Source of the DNA: CAYFHQ01 sp964342805
GTDB lineage: Bacteria > Bacillota > Clostridia > Peptostreptococcales > Acidaminobacteraceae
Assembly (NCBI GenBank): GCA_964342805.1
Contig: CAYFHQ010000008.1
Coordinates: 1-64,000, forward strand
Length of the DNA stretch: 64,000 bases
Direction of reading: 5' to 3'
Shown: piece by piece, positions 16,635 through 26,462 of the stretch
How positions within the stretch are numbered: position 1 is the first letter of the stretch
Layout of the letters: each line of letters opens with the position of its first letter
The notes under the pieces: model-generated
Database searches by the model: none
What the model was told of the DNA's origin: nothing
Seen by the model: the letters and a program-made list of their open reading frames with translations, nothing else
Translations under genes and position numbers: made by a program

Positions 16635-17273
16635 TTATTTCTTACTGCTGCCAGCACTCTGACGCTCAAACTTGATGTCATGGCCATTGACTTCAAAGAT
16701 TTCGTGGAGCATGTCCCAGAAATCGTATTTGCCACGGCGGTCAGTGGAGGAAATCGGCAGGAGGAAGGCATCGTCGTCCATCCCTAGGGTTTCCCGGATG
16801 ACCTTGATGTTCTTCTGAAGCTGCGATCCCTTGATCTTGTCCAGCTTGTTGGCCACAACAATGCCGTTGAAGCCGTAAGCCTTGATCCACTGGTACATTT
16901 GGACATCTTCTTGGGTCGGCTTGTGTCGCAGGTCCACCAAGAGGATTACCTCCAGCAAGTTCTTTCTACCACTGAGGTAGGTCTCCATGACCTTTCCCCA
17001 TGACTTCTTCTGGGACTTGGATACCTTGGCGTAGCCATAGCCTGGAAGGTCGACAAACCGAAACTTTTCGTCGATGTCATAGAAGTTGATGGTCTGGGTC
17101 TTGCCCGGAGTGGAACTGGTTCTAGCCAGGTTTTTGCGATTGATGAGCATGTTGATCAAAGAGGACTTGCCTACGTTTGACCGCCCAGCCATTGCAATCT
17201 CTGGCGTGTCCTCTTCCGGGTATTGAACAGGACTTACCGCACTGATGATAAACTTACTTTCCCGAATTTTCAT
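16635..17273 (-). CDS. engB: Ribosome biogenesis GTP-binding protein EngB/YsxC
   Basis: A 212-residue TRAFAC GTPase needed for large-ribosomal-subunit assembly. All G motifs are visible: GRSNVGKSS (G1), TPGKTQT (G2), DLPGYGYA (G3), NKLDK (G4) and ISS (G5). A frame to 17318 exists, but the ATG at 17271-17273 starts the conserved MKIRESKFIISA sequence with AGAGGA upstream. It overlaps the lon 3' end by 20 bases. The lon-engB order is classical in Firmicutes. Confidence 0.95.
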   Translation of the reverse strand: MKIRESKFIISAVSPVQYPEEDTPEIAMAGRSNVGKSSLINMLINRKNLARTSSTPGKTQTINFYDIDEKFRFVDLPGYGYAKVSKSQKKSWGKVMETYLSGRKNLLEVILLVDLRHKPTQEDVQMYQWIKAYGFNGIVVANKLDKIKGSQLQKNIKVIRETLGMDDDAFLLPISSTDRRGKYDFWDMLHEIFEVNGHDIKFERQSAGSSKK

Positions 17274-19632
17274 TCGTCTTCCTCTTTCTTGTGGTCTTCT
17301 TCTTCTTTGGCTGCTCAACCAGGGCGTGTTCTAGAACCTCGTCCATATGCTTCACAGGAATGAAGGTCATGTCCTTCTGGATACCAGCCGGAATGTCATC
17401 AAGATCCTTCTTGTTCTCGTATGGGAACAGAACCGTCTTGATGCCAGCCCGTTTTGCAGCCAGGGACTTTTCCTTTAGTCCACCAATTGGAAGTACGCGA
17501 CCCCTTAGGGTAATTTCGCCGGTCATGGCCACGTCTCGACGAACAGGGATTTCCGTCAAGGCTGACAGGACAGCTGTCGCCATGGTAATTCCCGCCGAAG
17601 GACCATCCTTTGGTGTTGCCCCTTCAGGAATGTGGATATGAACGTCTGTCTTCTCATGGAAGTCCTCAGGCAAGTCAAAACGGTCTTGGACCGATCGAAT
17701 GTAACTGATCCCTGCCCGGGCAGACTCTTTCATGACGTCGCCCATTTGACCGGTAAGCACCAACTGGCCCTTACCCTTCATAGGCGTCACTTCCACGTTG
17801 AGGGTTACACCACCAACAGCAGTCCAGGCCAGGCCAGTTACAATGCCCACTTCGTCCTGGTCACTGATTTCCTCATGGCTAAACTTCTTGCCGCCCAGGA
17901 TTTTTTCCAGGTTGGTCGTGTTGACACGAACGCTGGTCTTTTTCTCCTCGACGATCTTAGCCGCCACTTTTCGGCAAACCGCAGCCACTTGACGTTCCAA
18001 CTCACGGACGCCAGCTTCACGGGTGTAGTTGTTGATAAGCATACGCAGGGTCGAGTCAGACAGTTTAAGGTTGTCTGAGGTTAGACCATGCTCCTTCAAT
18101 TGCTTGGGTTGCAAGTACTTCTTAGCAATTTGAAGTTTTTCGTCTTCAATGTAACCACTGATCCGGATCACTTCCATACGGTCAAGTAAAGGCCGTGGAA
18201 TGGTGCTCAGGCTGTTGGCAGTGGTGATGAAGAGGACCTTGGACAGGTCAAAGGGTACTTCAAGGTAGTGGTCCGTAAAGTCCTTGTTCTGCTCTGGATC
18301 TAGAACTTCCAGCAGGGCAGACGCCGGGTCACCACGGAAGTCACTGGCCAGCTTGTCAATTTCGTCAAACAGGAATACAGGGTTTTTGGTACCTGCTTCT
18401 TTTACGCCATTGATAATTCGACCGGGAATGGCCCCAATGTAGGTCCGTCTATGGCCTCGGATTTCAGCTTCGTCTCGCACACCACCAAGGGACATACGGA
18501 CATACTTACGGTTCAAGGACCGGGCAATGGACTTGGCAATGGATGTTTTACCAACCCCAGGAGGTCCCACCAAACAAATGATTGGCCCCTTCATGCTCTG
18601 GGTCAGCTCACGGATGGCCAAGTACTCCAAAATACGCTCTTTCACTGTCTTCAGGCCATAGTGGTCCTCGTTGAGGATCTCTCTTGCCTTGGTTAGGTCC
18701 AGGGTGTCTTTGGTTTGCTTGTTCCAAGGAAGCTCAAGGATGGTGTTGACGTAGGTCCGGATGACGTTGGACTCAGCACTGGAAGGTGCCATTTTTCCAA
18801 GACGGTCGATTTCCTTTTCAACCTTTTCCTTAACCTTTTTGCCAACTTTCAGTTTCTTCAGCTTTTTGGTCAGCTCTTCAACCTCAGACTCCGCGTTCTG
18901 TTCTTCGCCCAGTTCCTCACGGATCACCTTCATTTGCTCTCGCAGGTAGTATTCCTTTTGAAGCTGGTTGATTTGCTTTCTTACCTTGTCATTGATTTCC
19001 TTTTCAACTTCAAGGATCTCAATTTCAGACAGGAGCAGTTCATAAATAATCTCTAGACGTTCCTTGGCAGAGACCGCTTCAATGATCTCCTGCTTTTGCT
19101 CTGTCTTGAGCACCATGTTGGAAGCCAGGGTGTCTGCAAAACGACCGGGCTCTTCAATGGAGGACACAGACAACATAACGTCTGGAGACGTGCGGTTACT
19201 CACGGAAATATAGCGTTCAAAGGCCTGGACGCAAGCCCGCATAAGGGCTTCTGTTTCCTTGTCCTTTTCCGCCTCTTCTTCAAACAACTCAATGTCTGCC
19301 CGGAAATAAGGTTCTTCGTGGATCATCTTGTCGATCCGCGCCCGGGACAGGCCTTCTACCAAGACCCGAATGGCGTCACCTGGTAGCTTGAGCATTTGCT
19401 TTATTTTACAAACGGTACCGTACTCGTAGAAATCGTCTACTGTGGGCAGATCAATGTCGAGGTCAATCTGTGTGGATAGGAAAATGCGCTGGTCTTTGAT
19501 CATTGCTTCTTCCAGTGCCTTGATTGACTTTTCTCTGCCTACATCAAAGTGCAATACCATATAGGGAAATACCGATAAGCCACGGAGTGGGATCAGGGGC
19601 ATTTCTTGAATCTGCTTCTTCTCTTGATCCAT
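17254..19632 (-). CDS. lon: ATP-dependent protease Lon
   Basis: This 792-residue LonA protease has an N-terminal substrate-binding LAN domain, a coiled-coil, and an AAA+ module with Walker A GPPGVGKTS near residue 356 and Walker B VFLFDEIDKL. The proteolytic domain carries the catalytic serine in KDGPSAGITMA and the lysine in GGLKEKSLAAKRAG. It degrades misfolded and regulatory proteins in the cytosol. A basic KKKKTTRKRKT tail follows the protease domain. A terminator separates it from clpX upstream. Confidence 0.97.
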   Translation of the reverse strand: MDQEKKQIQEMPLIPLRGLSVFPYMVLHFDVGREKSIKALEEAMIKDQRIFLSTQIDLDIDLPTVDDFYEYGTVCKIKQMLKLPGDAIRVLVEGLSRARIDKMIHEEPYFRADIELFEEEAEKDKETEALMRACVQAFERYISVSNRTSPDVMLSVSSIEEPGRFADTLASNMVLKTEQKQEIIEAVSAKERLEIIYELLLSEIEILEVEKEINDKVRKQINQLQKEYYLREQMKVIREELGEEQNAESEVEELTKKLKKLKVGKKVKEKVEKEIDRLGKMAPSSAESNVIRTYVNTILELPWNKQTKDTLDLTKAREILNEDHYGLKTVKERILEYLAIRELTQSMKGPIICLVGPPGVGKTSIAKSIARSLNRKYVRMSLGGVRDEAEIRGHRRTYIGAIPGRIINGVKEAGTKNPVFLFDEIDKLASDFRGDPASALLEVLDPEQNKDFTDHYLEVPFDLSKVLFITTANSLSTIPRPLLDRMEVIRISGYIEDEKLQIAKKYLQPKQLKEHGLTSDNLKLSDSTLRMLINNYTREAGVRELERQVAAVCRKVAAKIVEEKKTSVRVNTTNLEKILGGKKFSHEEISDQDEVGIVTGLAWTAVGGVTLNVEVTPMKGKGQLVLTGQMGDVMKESARAGISYIRSVQDRFDLPEDFHEKTDVHIHIPEGATPKDGPSAGITMATAVLSALTEIPVRRDVAMTGEITLRGRVLPIGGLKEKSLAAKRAGIKTVLFPYENKKDLDDIPAGIQKDMTFIPVKHMDEVLEHALVEQPKKKKTTRKRKTNENSGK

Positions 19633-19675
19633 ACGTTCAACTCCTCTTCCTTGTGATTTGCATGATCTAAAATAT

Positions 19676-19706
19676 CGAAAAATGCGAGCCGTCAGACTCG
19701 CATTCT
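19676..19706 (-). terminator. Intrinsic terminator between clpX and lon
   Basis: The stem AATGCGAG with CTCGCATT is followed leftward by TTTTCG. It separates the tig-clpP-clpX transcript from lon-engB, although lon may also have readthrough transcription. Confidence 0.75.
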
Positions 19707-19728
19707 ACGAAATACGTTTAGGAACTGG

Positions 19729-20982
19729 TTAGGAAGCTGTTTCCTCGCCAGTGTCTTCCAGCACCAAGGTCGGTTGCTGGTGTCTCTCGACGGTTTCCTT
19801 TGTCACAATGCACTTGCGGATGTCCTTACGGGACGGGATCTCAAACATGATGTCCAGCATAATGCTTTCCACAATGCTCCGTAGGCCCCGTGCACCTGTC
19901 TTGCGATCAATTGCCTGTTTGGCAATGGCAATCAAGGAGTCCTTTTCGAATTCCAGCTCAACGCCGTCAATTTCGAACAAGCGCTTATATTGCTTGACTA
20001 GAGCGTTCTTTGGTTCGGATAGAATCTGCATGAGCGCGTCTTCATCCAACTCGTGGAGGGAAACCGTAATCGGCACACGGCCAATAAACTCAGGAATCAG
20101 GCCAAATCGTAGAAGATCTGCTGTTTCCAACTTCTCCAGGAGTGCACCGATCTCCATGTCCTTCTTGGACTGAAGTTCAGCACCGAAGCCCAATTGCTTC
20201 TTACCAATACGCTTTTGAATGATCTTTTCCATGCCGTCAAAAGCACCACCACAAATGAACAAGACATTGCTTGTGTCAATCTGTAGGAACTCTTGATGGG
20301 GGTGCTTACGGCCACCCTGGGGTGGAACGGAAGCCACTGTGCCCTCAAGGATTTTCAGCAAGGCTTGCTGAACCCCTTCGCCGGACACGTCCCGTGTAAT
20401 GGATGGGTTATCGGACTTGCGGGTAATCTTATCGATTTCATCGATATAGATAATGCCCTTTTGCGCCCGTTCAATATCATAATCTGCTGCTTGGATCAGC
20501 TTGAGGAGAATATTCTCCACGTCTTCACCAACATATCCAGCCTCGGTCAATGCTGTGGCATCGGCAATGGCAAATGGCACGTTCAGAATGCGGGCCATTG
20601 TTTGAGCCAATAGCGTTTTACCGGAACCCGTTGGACCAATCATCAAGATGTTGGACTTCTGCAGTTCCACATTTTCATCATGGCCGATATCCGCATGGAT
20701 ACGCTTGTAATGATTGTACACTGCCACAGACAGGGTCTTCTTAGCTCTGTCCTGTCCGATGACATAATCGTTTAGGATCTCATAAATTTCAGCAGGCTTT
20801 GGCAGCTCTGCTAAATTCAGATCGCCATGCTCATGCACTTCTTCGGAAATGATCTCATTACACAGGGCCACACACTCATCGCAGATATATACATTAGGAC
20901 CTGCAATCAGTCGTTTTACCTGGTCTTGTGACTTTCCACAGAAGGAGCATTGAAGCTGTCGCTTATCATCGTATTTGGACAT
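19729..20982 (-). CDS. clpX: ClpXP protease ATP-binding subunit ClpX
   Basis: A 417-residue AAA+ unfoldase. The N-terminal zinc-binding domain has paired cysteines (CSFC near 11-14 and CDEC near 35-38). Walker A is GPTGSGKTLLAQ and Walker B IIYIDEIDKI. The ClpP-docking loop IGF appears as LGF in KKQLGFGAEL, a common variant. It unfolds tagged substrates and feeds them to ClpP. It lies 19 bases after clpP on the same transcript. Confidence 0.97.
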   Translation of the reverse strand: MSKYDDKRQLQCSFCGKSQDQVKRLIAGPNVYICDECVALCNEIISEEVHEHGDLNLAELPKPAEIYEILNDYVIGQDRAKKTLSVAVYNHYKRIHADIGHDENVELQKSNILMIGPTGSGKTLLAQTMARILNVPFAIADATALTEAGYVGEDVENILLKLIQAADYDIERAQKGIIYIDEIDKITRKSDNPSITRDVSGEGVQQALLKILEGTVASVPPQGGRKHPHQEFLQIDTSNVLFICGGAFDGMEKIIQKRIGKKQLGFGAELQSKKDMEIGALLEKLETADLLRFGLIPEFIGRVPITVSLHELDEDALMQILSEPKNALVKQYKRLFEIDGVELEFEKDSLIAIAKQAIDRKTGARGLRSIVESIMLDIMFEIPSRKDIRKCIVTKETVERHQQPTLVLEDTGEETAS

Positions 20983-21001
20983 AGAAACCTCTTTTCATCT
21001 A

Positions 21002-21583
21002 CTATCTGGACGTAATCACCTTATCGATCAAACCGTACTCAACAGCTTCTTCAGCCGTCATGAAGTTATCACGATCCGTGTCCTTTTCGATCACTTCCAG
21101 AGGTTGTCCTGTACGTTCACTTAAAATCTTGTTCAAGCTTTCCTTCATCTTGATGATGCGCTCTGCTTGAATCTTAATGTCTGATGCCTGTCCGCGAGCA
21201 CCACCCAATGGCTGGTGAATCATCACCTCAGCATTTGGCAGGGCCATACGCTTTCCTTTTGTACCAGCAGCCAAGAGAAATGCGCCCATACTTGCAGCCA
21301 TTCCCACACAGATGGTTGATACATCCGGCTTAATATACTGCATGGTGTCATAAATCCCCATGCCCGCCGTGATCGACCCACCTGGGCTGTTAATGTAGAC
21401 ACTGATGTCGCGATCTGGATCATCAGCTTCCAAGAATAGAAGCTGGGCAATGATCAGATTTGCAGTCGTGTCGTTAATCTCGTCACCAATGAAAATAATG
21501 CGGTCCTTCAACAGTCTCGAGTAAATATCGTAAGACCGTTCTCCTCGATTGGTCTGTTCTACAACAACAGGTACTAATGCCAT
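21002..21583 (-). CDS. clpP: ATP-dependent Clp protease proteolytic subunit ClpP
   Basis: 193 residues. The serine-protease triad is visible: serine in GMAASMGAFLL, histidine in VMIHQPLGG, and aspartate near the KDTDRDNFM region. It forms the 14-mer chamber that degrades substrates delivered by ClpX. An ATG six bases upstream touches the AGGAGGG site, so the ATG at 21581-21583 (MALVPVVVEQTNRGERSYD) is the likely start, as in known ClpPs. It sits between tig and clpX. Confidence 0.97.
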   Translation of the reverse strand: MALVPVVVEQTNRGERSYDIYSRLLKDRIIFIGDEINDTTANLIIAQLLFLEADDPDRDISVYINSPGGSITAGMGIYDTMQYIKPDVSTICVGMAASMGAFLLAAGTKGKRMALPNAEVMIHQPLGGARGQASDIKIQAERIIKMKESLNKILSERTGQPLEVIEKDTDRDNFMTAEEAVEYGLIDKVITSR

Positions 21584-21605
21584 GGGCATCCCTCCTCAAC
21601 GTCGC

Positions 21606-22889
21606 TTACTTTAGGTTTGCGTTATCTACGAGGAAATCAACTGTCTTACGTGTCTGAATGGAAGCCTTCATGTACTCAGTCTGAGCGCCGAACATCTTCT
21701 TCACGTCTTCTACAGAGGACTTTTGAGACTCAGCTAGTCGCTCGAACTCTTTTTCAAGGTCTTCATCCGTTACTTCAATTGATTCTTGCTGTGCAACTTT
21801 TTCAAGAGTCAGTTGAACCTTCACACGGCCTTCAGCGTCTTCCTTCATTTGCTCTCTTAGATCTTCCATCTTGCTACCAGAGAACTGTAGGTACTGGTCA
21901 AGCTCTAGACCTTGGTAACGAAGCTGGTACTCGAAATCTTGTACCATACCATCGATTTCACCTTCGATCATTTCAGCTGGGATATCAGCTTCTAGCTTTT
22001 CAACAACTGCGTCAATTACCTTGTCGCGTGTTGCAGACTCAGCTTGCTCTGTAGCAGACTTCTGTAGGCTTTCTTTGATGTCAGCCTTTAGCTCGTCTAG
22101 GGTGTCGAACTCAGACGTGTCCTTAGCGAACTCGTCGTCTAGAGCTGGAAGTTCTTTTACCTTTATACCCTTAATTGCCACTTTAAACACGGCTTCCTTA
22201 CCAGCTAGGTGGTCCGCATGGTAATCTTCTGGGAACGTTACGTTTACTTCTTTGTCAGCGTTTAGATCAGCACCAATTAGCTGCTCTTCGAAACCAGGAA
22301 TGAAAGAACCTGAACCGATCACTAGGTTGTGGTTTTCACCCTTGCCACCTTCGAATGCTTGACCATCAACAAAACCTTCGAAATCGATGATTGCCGTGTC
22401 GCCGTCAGCAACTGGACGGTCTTCAACGTCTACTACTCGACCGTTCATATCGCGCTGCTTGTCCAGCTCAGCAGTCACCTGCTCGTCAGTAACGTCAACT
22501 GTTACTTTTTCAACTTCTAGGCCCTTGTAGTCGCCTAGGCTTACTTCTGGCTTCACAACTACGTCTGCTTCAAATACAACGTCTTTGCCCTTTGCCAGTT
22601 CCTTGATGTCGATGTCAGGACGTGCAACTGGCTCGATCTTAAGCTCGTCCAGTGCGTTACGGTATGCTTCTGGAAGGATCAGGTCAATCGCTTCTTCGAA
22701 GAATACACCTTCGCCGTATGTCATTTCGATGATCTTACGTGGTGCCTTACCCTTACGGAATCCAGGCATATTGAAACGTCCACGGCTCTTTAGGTATGCC
22801 TTTTGAACTGACTTCTCAAACTCTGCTGCTGGTACTGTAATGCTCATTTTTACTGTGTTATTTTCCTTGCTTACCACTTGGTAGTTCAT
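21606..22889 (-). CDS. tig: Trigger factor
   Basis: The 427-residue ribosome-associated chaperone and PPIase has an N-terminal ribosome-binding domain with the signature GFRKGKAPR (FRK loop), an FKBP-type PPIase domain in the middle, and a helical C-terminal substrate-cradling domain. The frame extends to 23033, but the ATG at 22887-22889 has GGAGG eight bases upstream and starts MNYQVVSKENNTVK. It heads the tig-clpP-clpX transcript. The leader between its probable promoter and the start contains a terminator-like hairpin. Confidence 0.96.
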   Translation of the reverse strand: MNYQVVSKENNTVKMSITVPAAEFEKSVQKAYLKSRGRFNMPGFRKGKAPRKIIEMTYGEGVFFEEAIDLILPEAYRNALDELKIEPVARPDIDIKELAKGKDVVFEADVVVKPEVSLGDYKGLEVEKVTVDVTDEQVTAELDKQRDMNGRVVDVEDRPVADGDTAIIDFEGFVDGQAFEGGKGENHNLVIGSGSFIPGFEEQLIGADLNADKEVNVTFPEDYHADHLAGKEAVFKVAIKGIKVKELPALDDEFAKDTSEFDTLDELKADIKESLQKSATEQAESATRDKVIDAVVEKLEADIPAEMIEGEIDGMVQDFEYQLRYQGLELDQYLQFSGSKMEDLREQMKEDAEGRVKVQLTLEKVAQQESIEVTDEDLEKEFERLAESQKSSVEDVKKMFGAQTEYMKASIQTRKTVDFLVDNANLK

Positions 22890-22989
22890 AAGAATGCCTC
22901 CTGTATTATCAGGGCTCCGCGCCCTATTATAAGCACACAAAAATCCGTCCGTCGGGCGTTGGCCATCGCGGGACGGAAAGCGTCCGAAT

Positions 22990-23020
22990 AAAAAAACCAA
23001 TGGAAATCCCATTGGTTTTG
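22990..23020 (-). terminator. Terminator-like hairpin in the tig leader
   Basis: Read leftward, AAAACCAATGG pairs with CCATTGGTTTT through a short loop and is followed by a run of T residues. It sits about 10-40 bases after the likely tig transcription start and about 100 bases before the start codon, so it may act as an attenuator or 5'-stabilising stem rather than a gene-end terminator. Confidence 0.6.
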
Positions 23021-23035
23021 CGTTCCTTAACATAT

Positions 23036-23062
23036 ATTATATCATTATATATTCAATGTAAA
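23036..23062 (-). promoter_or_regulatory. Likely tig-clpP-clpX promoter
   Basis: On the minus strand TTTACA (23062-23057) and a consensus TATAAT (23041-23036) are separated by 15 bases in a very AT-rich stretch. The spacer is short, but the -10 is perfect. Confidence 0.55.
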
Positions 23063-23161
23063 CACTTTTTTCACATGGGCTAAACCCCCTTGAAACACTG
23101 GCTTTCAAGTTGTTCATAAATGACCCCTGTGATATGCTGTTGAGTACGAAAGGAGACCCAT

Positions 23162-25273
23162 ATGTCATTCCTAAAAAATTTAGTTCACACAGCCTCCTTG
23201 AAGCTCAGCCAAGAGCAACTTTCTGCTGCCATGCACCACAAGGGACCCGCCCTTACCCTGGCCATTCCCGGTAGCGGTAAAACCACCCTGCTCCTGTGCA
23301 GAACCTTAAATTTAATAGAAGAACACGGTGTCCATCCCAACCAGATCCTCTCGGTGACCTTTTCCAAGGCATCGGCCCAGGACATGCAAGCCCGTTACCA
23401 CCAGCTCTTTTACAGGTCCTACCCCTACGAGGTGACCTTTTCCACCATCCACCGGTTTGCCTACGGGATCGTGCGGGCCTATGCCAAACACATGAATCGC
23501 AACTATCAACTCCTGGAGGATAGCAAGGGCAAACACTCTAAACACCGGATACTTAGAGAGCTCCACCTTGAAATCAACCAGGAACAGTTAACAGACGATA
23601 AATATGAGGAATTGGTCAACCATATCGGCTACATCAAAAATATGATGATCCAGCCCCACCAGTACAAGGACCATGACCTCAAGTTTCAAAATCTCGAAAA
23701 ACTCCTAAAGGGCTATGACCAATACAAGGCCAAGCACCACCTGATCGACTTTGACGACATGCTCTGCCTGGCCCTGGAGGTCTTACAGAACCACCCCAAC
23801 ACCCTGGAGTGGTACCAAAAGCGTTACCCCTATATTCAAGTGGACGAGACCCAGGACACTTCCAGGGTCCAGCATGAGATCATCCAACTGCTGGGTGCTA
23901 AAAGTAAAAATATTTTTATGGTGGCCGACGACGACCAGAGTATCTATGGCTTTCGGGGGGCTGACCCCGGCTTTTTACTGGACTTTAAAAAGGCTTATCC
24001 CACGGGCACCCTCTATTGGCTCAGCACCAACTACCGGTGTGCGAGTCCCATACTCGAAGCCTGCTCGGACGTAATCAAGCGAAACACCAAGCGGTATGAA
24101 AAGAAAATGGCTTCGGCTAACCCCCACAAGGCCCCCGTGCGGGTCCACAACTTTGAGACCCCAGTGGAACGGGACCAGTGGCTCTTTGAATCCATAGGAA
24201 GCCAGGAGGGCGTCAGTGGCATCCTGTACAGGAACAACCTATCTGCCATTCCCCTGATTGACCAACTGGACCGACTGGGCCTGGAATTTAATATCAGGGA
24301 CCGGAAAATGCACTTTTTTAACCACTGGTTACTCCGGGACATCAAGGCCTTTTTGAACCTCAGCCTCCTGCGCCAGGACCTCCAGTCCTTCGAGCAGGTA
24401 GCCTTCCGCATTAACGGCTATATTTCTAGAAAGGCCCTGGACTATGTCAAGGGCAACCACCGGGGCCGCAATGTTTTCGACGTCCTGGTCGAATTCCCTG
24501 GCGCTGGCCCCCGGCAAAAAAGCCTGTGGACCAACTACAATGGCCTCTTTGAACGAATGGGGTCCGTCCCCCCCATGGTGGCCATGACCATGATCGAACA
24601 GGAACTGGGCTACATGGACTACCTGGAAGAGAACGGCAAGCGGATGGGTCAAAGCTTTGACACCTCCCGGTATATGTTGCAGGTCCTCAAGCAGCTGGCT
24701 TCCTCCTGCTCAACCCACCTGGAGTTCATGGAAAGGCTGGAATACCTCAATGAAAAGATGCGCCAGTCCGGTCCGTCTTCTTCAGCCATACGTCTTTCCA
24801 CCATTCATGGGTCCAAGGGGCTAGAGTACGACCAGGTCTACCTGCTGGATGTGGAAGAGGGCATTCTACCCTCTACCCGACGTCAAGAAGACATTCAAAA
24901 AGATGGCTATAACAAGGAACTAGAGGAAGAACGTCGCCTCTTCTATGTGGCCATGAGCCGGGCCAAGACCAACCTCCACATTCTCAATGTCAAGTTTAGG
25001 GGCGGCCGGTTCATTAAAAAGTCTGTTTTTGTGACGGACTTGCTTGCAGACCAAGGAGACAAACTAGACACGGTCCAGCATGAAGCGGACCACAAGGGCG
25101 GTGAGCTGGTCCATGACTTTGTTGTGGGTAAGCGCATTGTCCACCTGCGATTTGGGGAAGGTACCATTCTGGATGTCAGTGAGGACATCATCCGCATTGA
25201 CTTTGGGGACACCACCAAGGCCCTCTCCCTCCCCCTGTGTATTGAAAAAGGATTTTTAGTTCATCCGGACTAA
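23162..25273 (+). CDS. UvrD/PcrA-like superfamily 1 DNA helicase
   Basis: The 703-residue SF1A helicase has Q-motif region LSQEQLSAA, Walker A PGSGKTTLL (36-44), motif II VDETQDT, motif III ADDDQSIYGFRGA, motif IV-like NYRC, motif V IHGSKGLEYDQVYL and motif VI ARLFYVAMSRAK-type sequence. A C-terminal ~50-residue F-G-E-G-T-I-type module resembles the PcrA tail. It unwinds DNA during repair or recombination. It is shorter than typical UvrD/PcrA (about 720-780), so it may be a paralog. The AAAGGAG site supports the ATG at 23162. It is divergent from tig and ends in its own terminator. Confidence 0.88.
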   Translation: MSFLKNLVHTASLKLSQEQLSAAMHHKGPALTLAIPGSGKTTLLLCRTLNLIEEHGVHPNQILSVTFSKASAQDMQARYHQLFYRSYPYEVTFSTIHRFAYGIVRAYAKHMNRNYQLLEDSKGKHSKHRILRELHLEINQEQLTDDKYEELVNHIGYIKNMMIQPHQYKDHDLKFQNLEKLLKGYDQYKAKHHLIDFDDMLCLALEVLQNHPNTLEWYQKRYPYIQVDETQDTSRVQHEIIQLLGAKSKNIFMVADDDQSIYGFRGADPGFLLDFKKAYPTGTLYWLSTNYRCASPILEACSDVIKRNTKRYEKKMASANPHKAPVRVHNFETPVERDQWLFESIGSQEGVSGILYRNNLSAIPLIDQLDRLGLEFNIRDRKMHFFNHWLLRDIKAFLNLSLLRQDLQSFEQVAFRINGYISRKALDYVKGNHRGRNVFDVLVEFPGAGPRQKSLWTNYNGLFERMGSVPPMVAMTMIEQELGYMDYLEENGKRMGQSFDTSRYMLQVLKQLASSCSTHLEFMERLEYLNEKMRQSGPSSSAIRLSTIHGSKGLEYDQVYLLDVEEGILPSTRRQEDIQKDGYNKELEEERRLFYVAMSRAKTNLHILNVKFRGGRFIKKSVFVTDLLADQGDKLDTVQHEADHKGGELVHDFVVGKRIVHLRFGEGTILDVSEDIIRIDFGDTTKALSLPLCIEKGFLVHPD

Positions 25274-25302
25274 ACCCTATTCCGGCTTACCAAAAACTTC
25301 AA

Positions 25303-25343
25303 GAGGCTCCTGTTGAAAAAAAACCTTCAACAGGAGCCTTTTA
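25303..25343 (+). terminator. Intrinsic terminator after the helicase gene
   Basis: A 14-base perfect stem, AGGCTCCTGTTGAA with TTCAACAGGAGCCT, ends in TTTT. It is also well placed for the convergent exporter gene. Confidence 0.85.
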
Positions 25344-25426
25344 TGGTTCTTGGTCATTTTTGATTCAGTTACACCTTTATGGTTTGGACCTTTCGAGGTT
25401 TCACCTCTACTGGCTACCCCAAATCC

Positions 25427-26404
25427 CTAAAAGAGTTGTATGGATAGGAAGAAGCCCAGTGACCCGATGATCAGGAACAAAACCGACCCCATAACAATGG
25501 CCTCCTTGCCCTTTTCACGGATGGCTGAAAACTTCACCGAAAGCCCCATGCCCACCATGGCCATGAGGATCAGATAACTGCTGGCCTTGGCCAAGAGGCC
25601 TGTAATCTCCACAGGGATTACACCCAGAGCATTGATGACACCTGCTAGGATAAAGCCTAGTACGTACATGGGGAAGCCTGCCCGCTTGCCTGCCCCTTCT
25701 TTTCTAAACATCCAACTGAGGAGGATAGACATGGGAACTAACATGAGGACCCGCTCCATTTTAATGAAGGTCCCGATGTCCCCAGACACGTCTCCCCTGG
25801 CCAAGGCGGCTGCCAAGGCGTGGGCAACCCCTTGGAGGGATAGGCCCGACCAGATCCCGTATTGGATATCGGTCAACAAGGGTAGGGTTGCCACTGCAGA
25901 ATACAAGAGTACCCCAATGGCCCCTAAAAAACTAATGACTGAAACCGCAAGGACGGCCTCATCGTCATCGGCATGGACACTGGGAGCCAGGGCCACAATG
26001 GCCGAAGCACCACAGATGGACGACCCCACCCCAATCAGGGTGGCTAATTTTTTGTCCATCCCAAAGGACTTGCCCAGTCCCCAAGACAAAAGCAAAACGA
26101 AAGGCACGAAGGCCAAGACCAAGATGGTCGCTGTTGGGCCCAACTCCGTAATGGCCGCAACGTTCATTTTAAAACCCAATAGGATAATCCCCACCTTAAG
26201 CAGGGTCTTATGGGCATATTTAATCCCCGGCCGAGACGCCTCTGGAACCTGGACCGTATTGTTCAATAACATGGCAAAGAGTATGCCGATGGTGAGTGCC
26301 TCCAATCGAAAGACTGGGGCCATCCATCCTTCAAGCCATTTTGCACCGACTGCCAACCCGAGCACCAGCACAAAACCTGGTAAAACCTGTTTCATTTTTC
26401 CCAT
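25427..26404 (-). CDS. YeiH-family (UPF0324) membrane protein, putative sulfate exporter
   Basis: 325 residues with about ten hydrophobic helices. Family hallmarks are the GVGSSICGASAIVA stretch, the HADDDEAVLAVS segment, and the C-terminal NALGVIP...MVGMGLSVKF region. It is annotated in many genomes as a putative sulfate exporter; the substrate is not firmly established. The frame reaches 26422, but the ATG at 26402-26404 follows GGAGGG by five bases. It is apparently monocistronic, with no obvious sulfur genes nearby. Confidence 0.85.
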   Translation of the reverse strand: MGKMKQVLPGFVLVLGLAVGAKWLEGWMAPVFRLEALTIGILFAMLLNNTVQVPEASRPGIKYAHKTLLKVGIILLGFKMNVAAITELGPTATILVLAFVPFVLLLSWGLGKSFGMDKKLATLIGVGSSICGASAIVALAPSVHADDDEAVLAVSVISFLGAIGVLLYSAVATLPLLTDIQYGIWSGLSLQGVAHALAAALARGDVSGDIGTFIKMERVLMLVPMSILLSWMFRKEGAGKRAGFPMYVLGFILAGVINALGVIPVEITGLLAKASSYLILMAMVGMGLSVKFSAIREKGKEAIVMGSVLFLIIGSLGFFLSIQLF

Positions 26405-26462
26405 TTTGCCCTCCACATACAAGAATCCGCCCCTATTGTAACACAGGAAGGCGGATTGTCGA

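Noticed and set aside
22890..23033. A 48-residue N-terminal extension of trigger factor
   Set aside because: It would cross the terminator-like hairpin and the promoter-proximal leader. The ATG at 22889 has a proper GGAGG and starts the conserved sequence.
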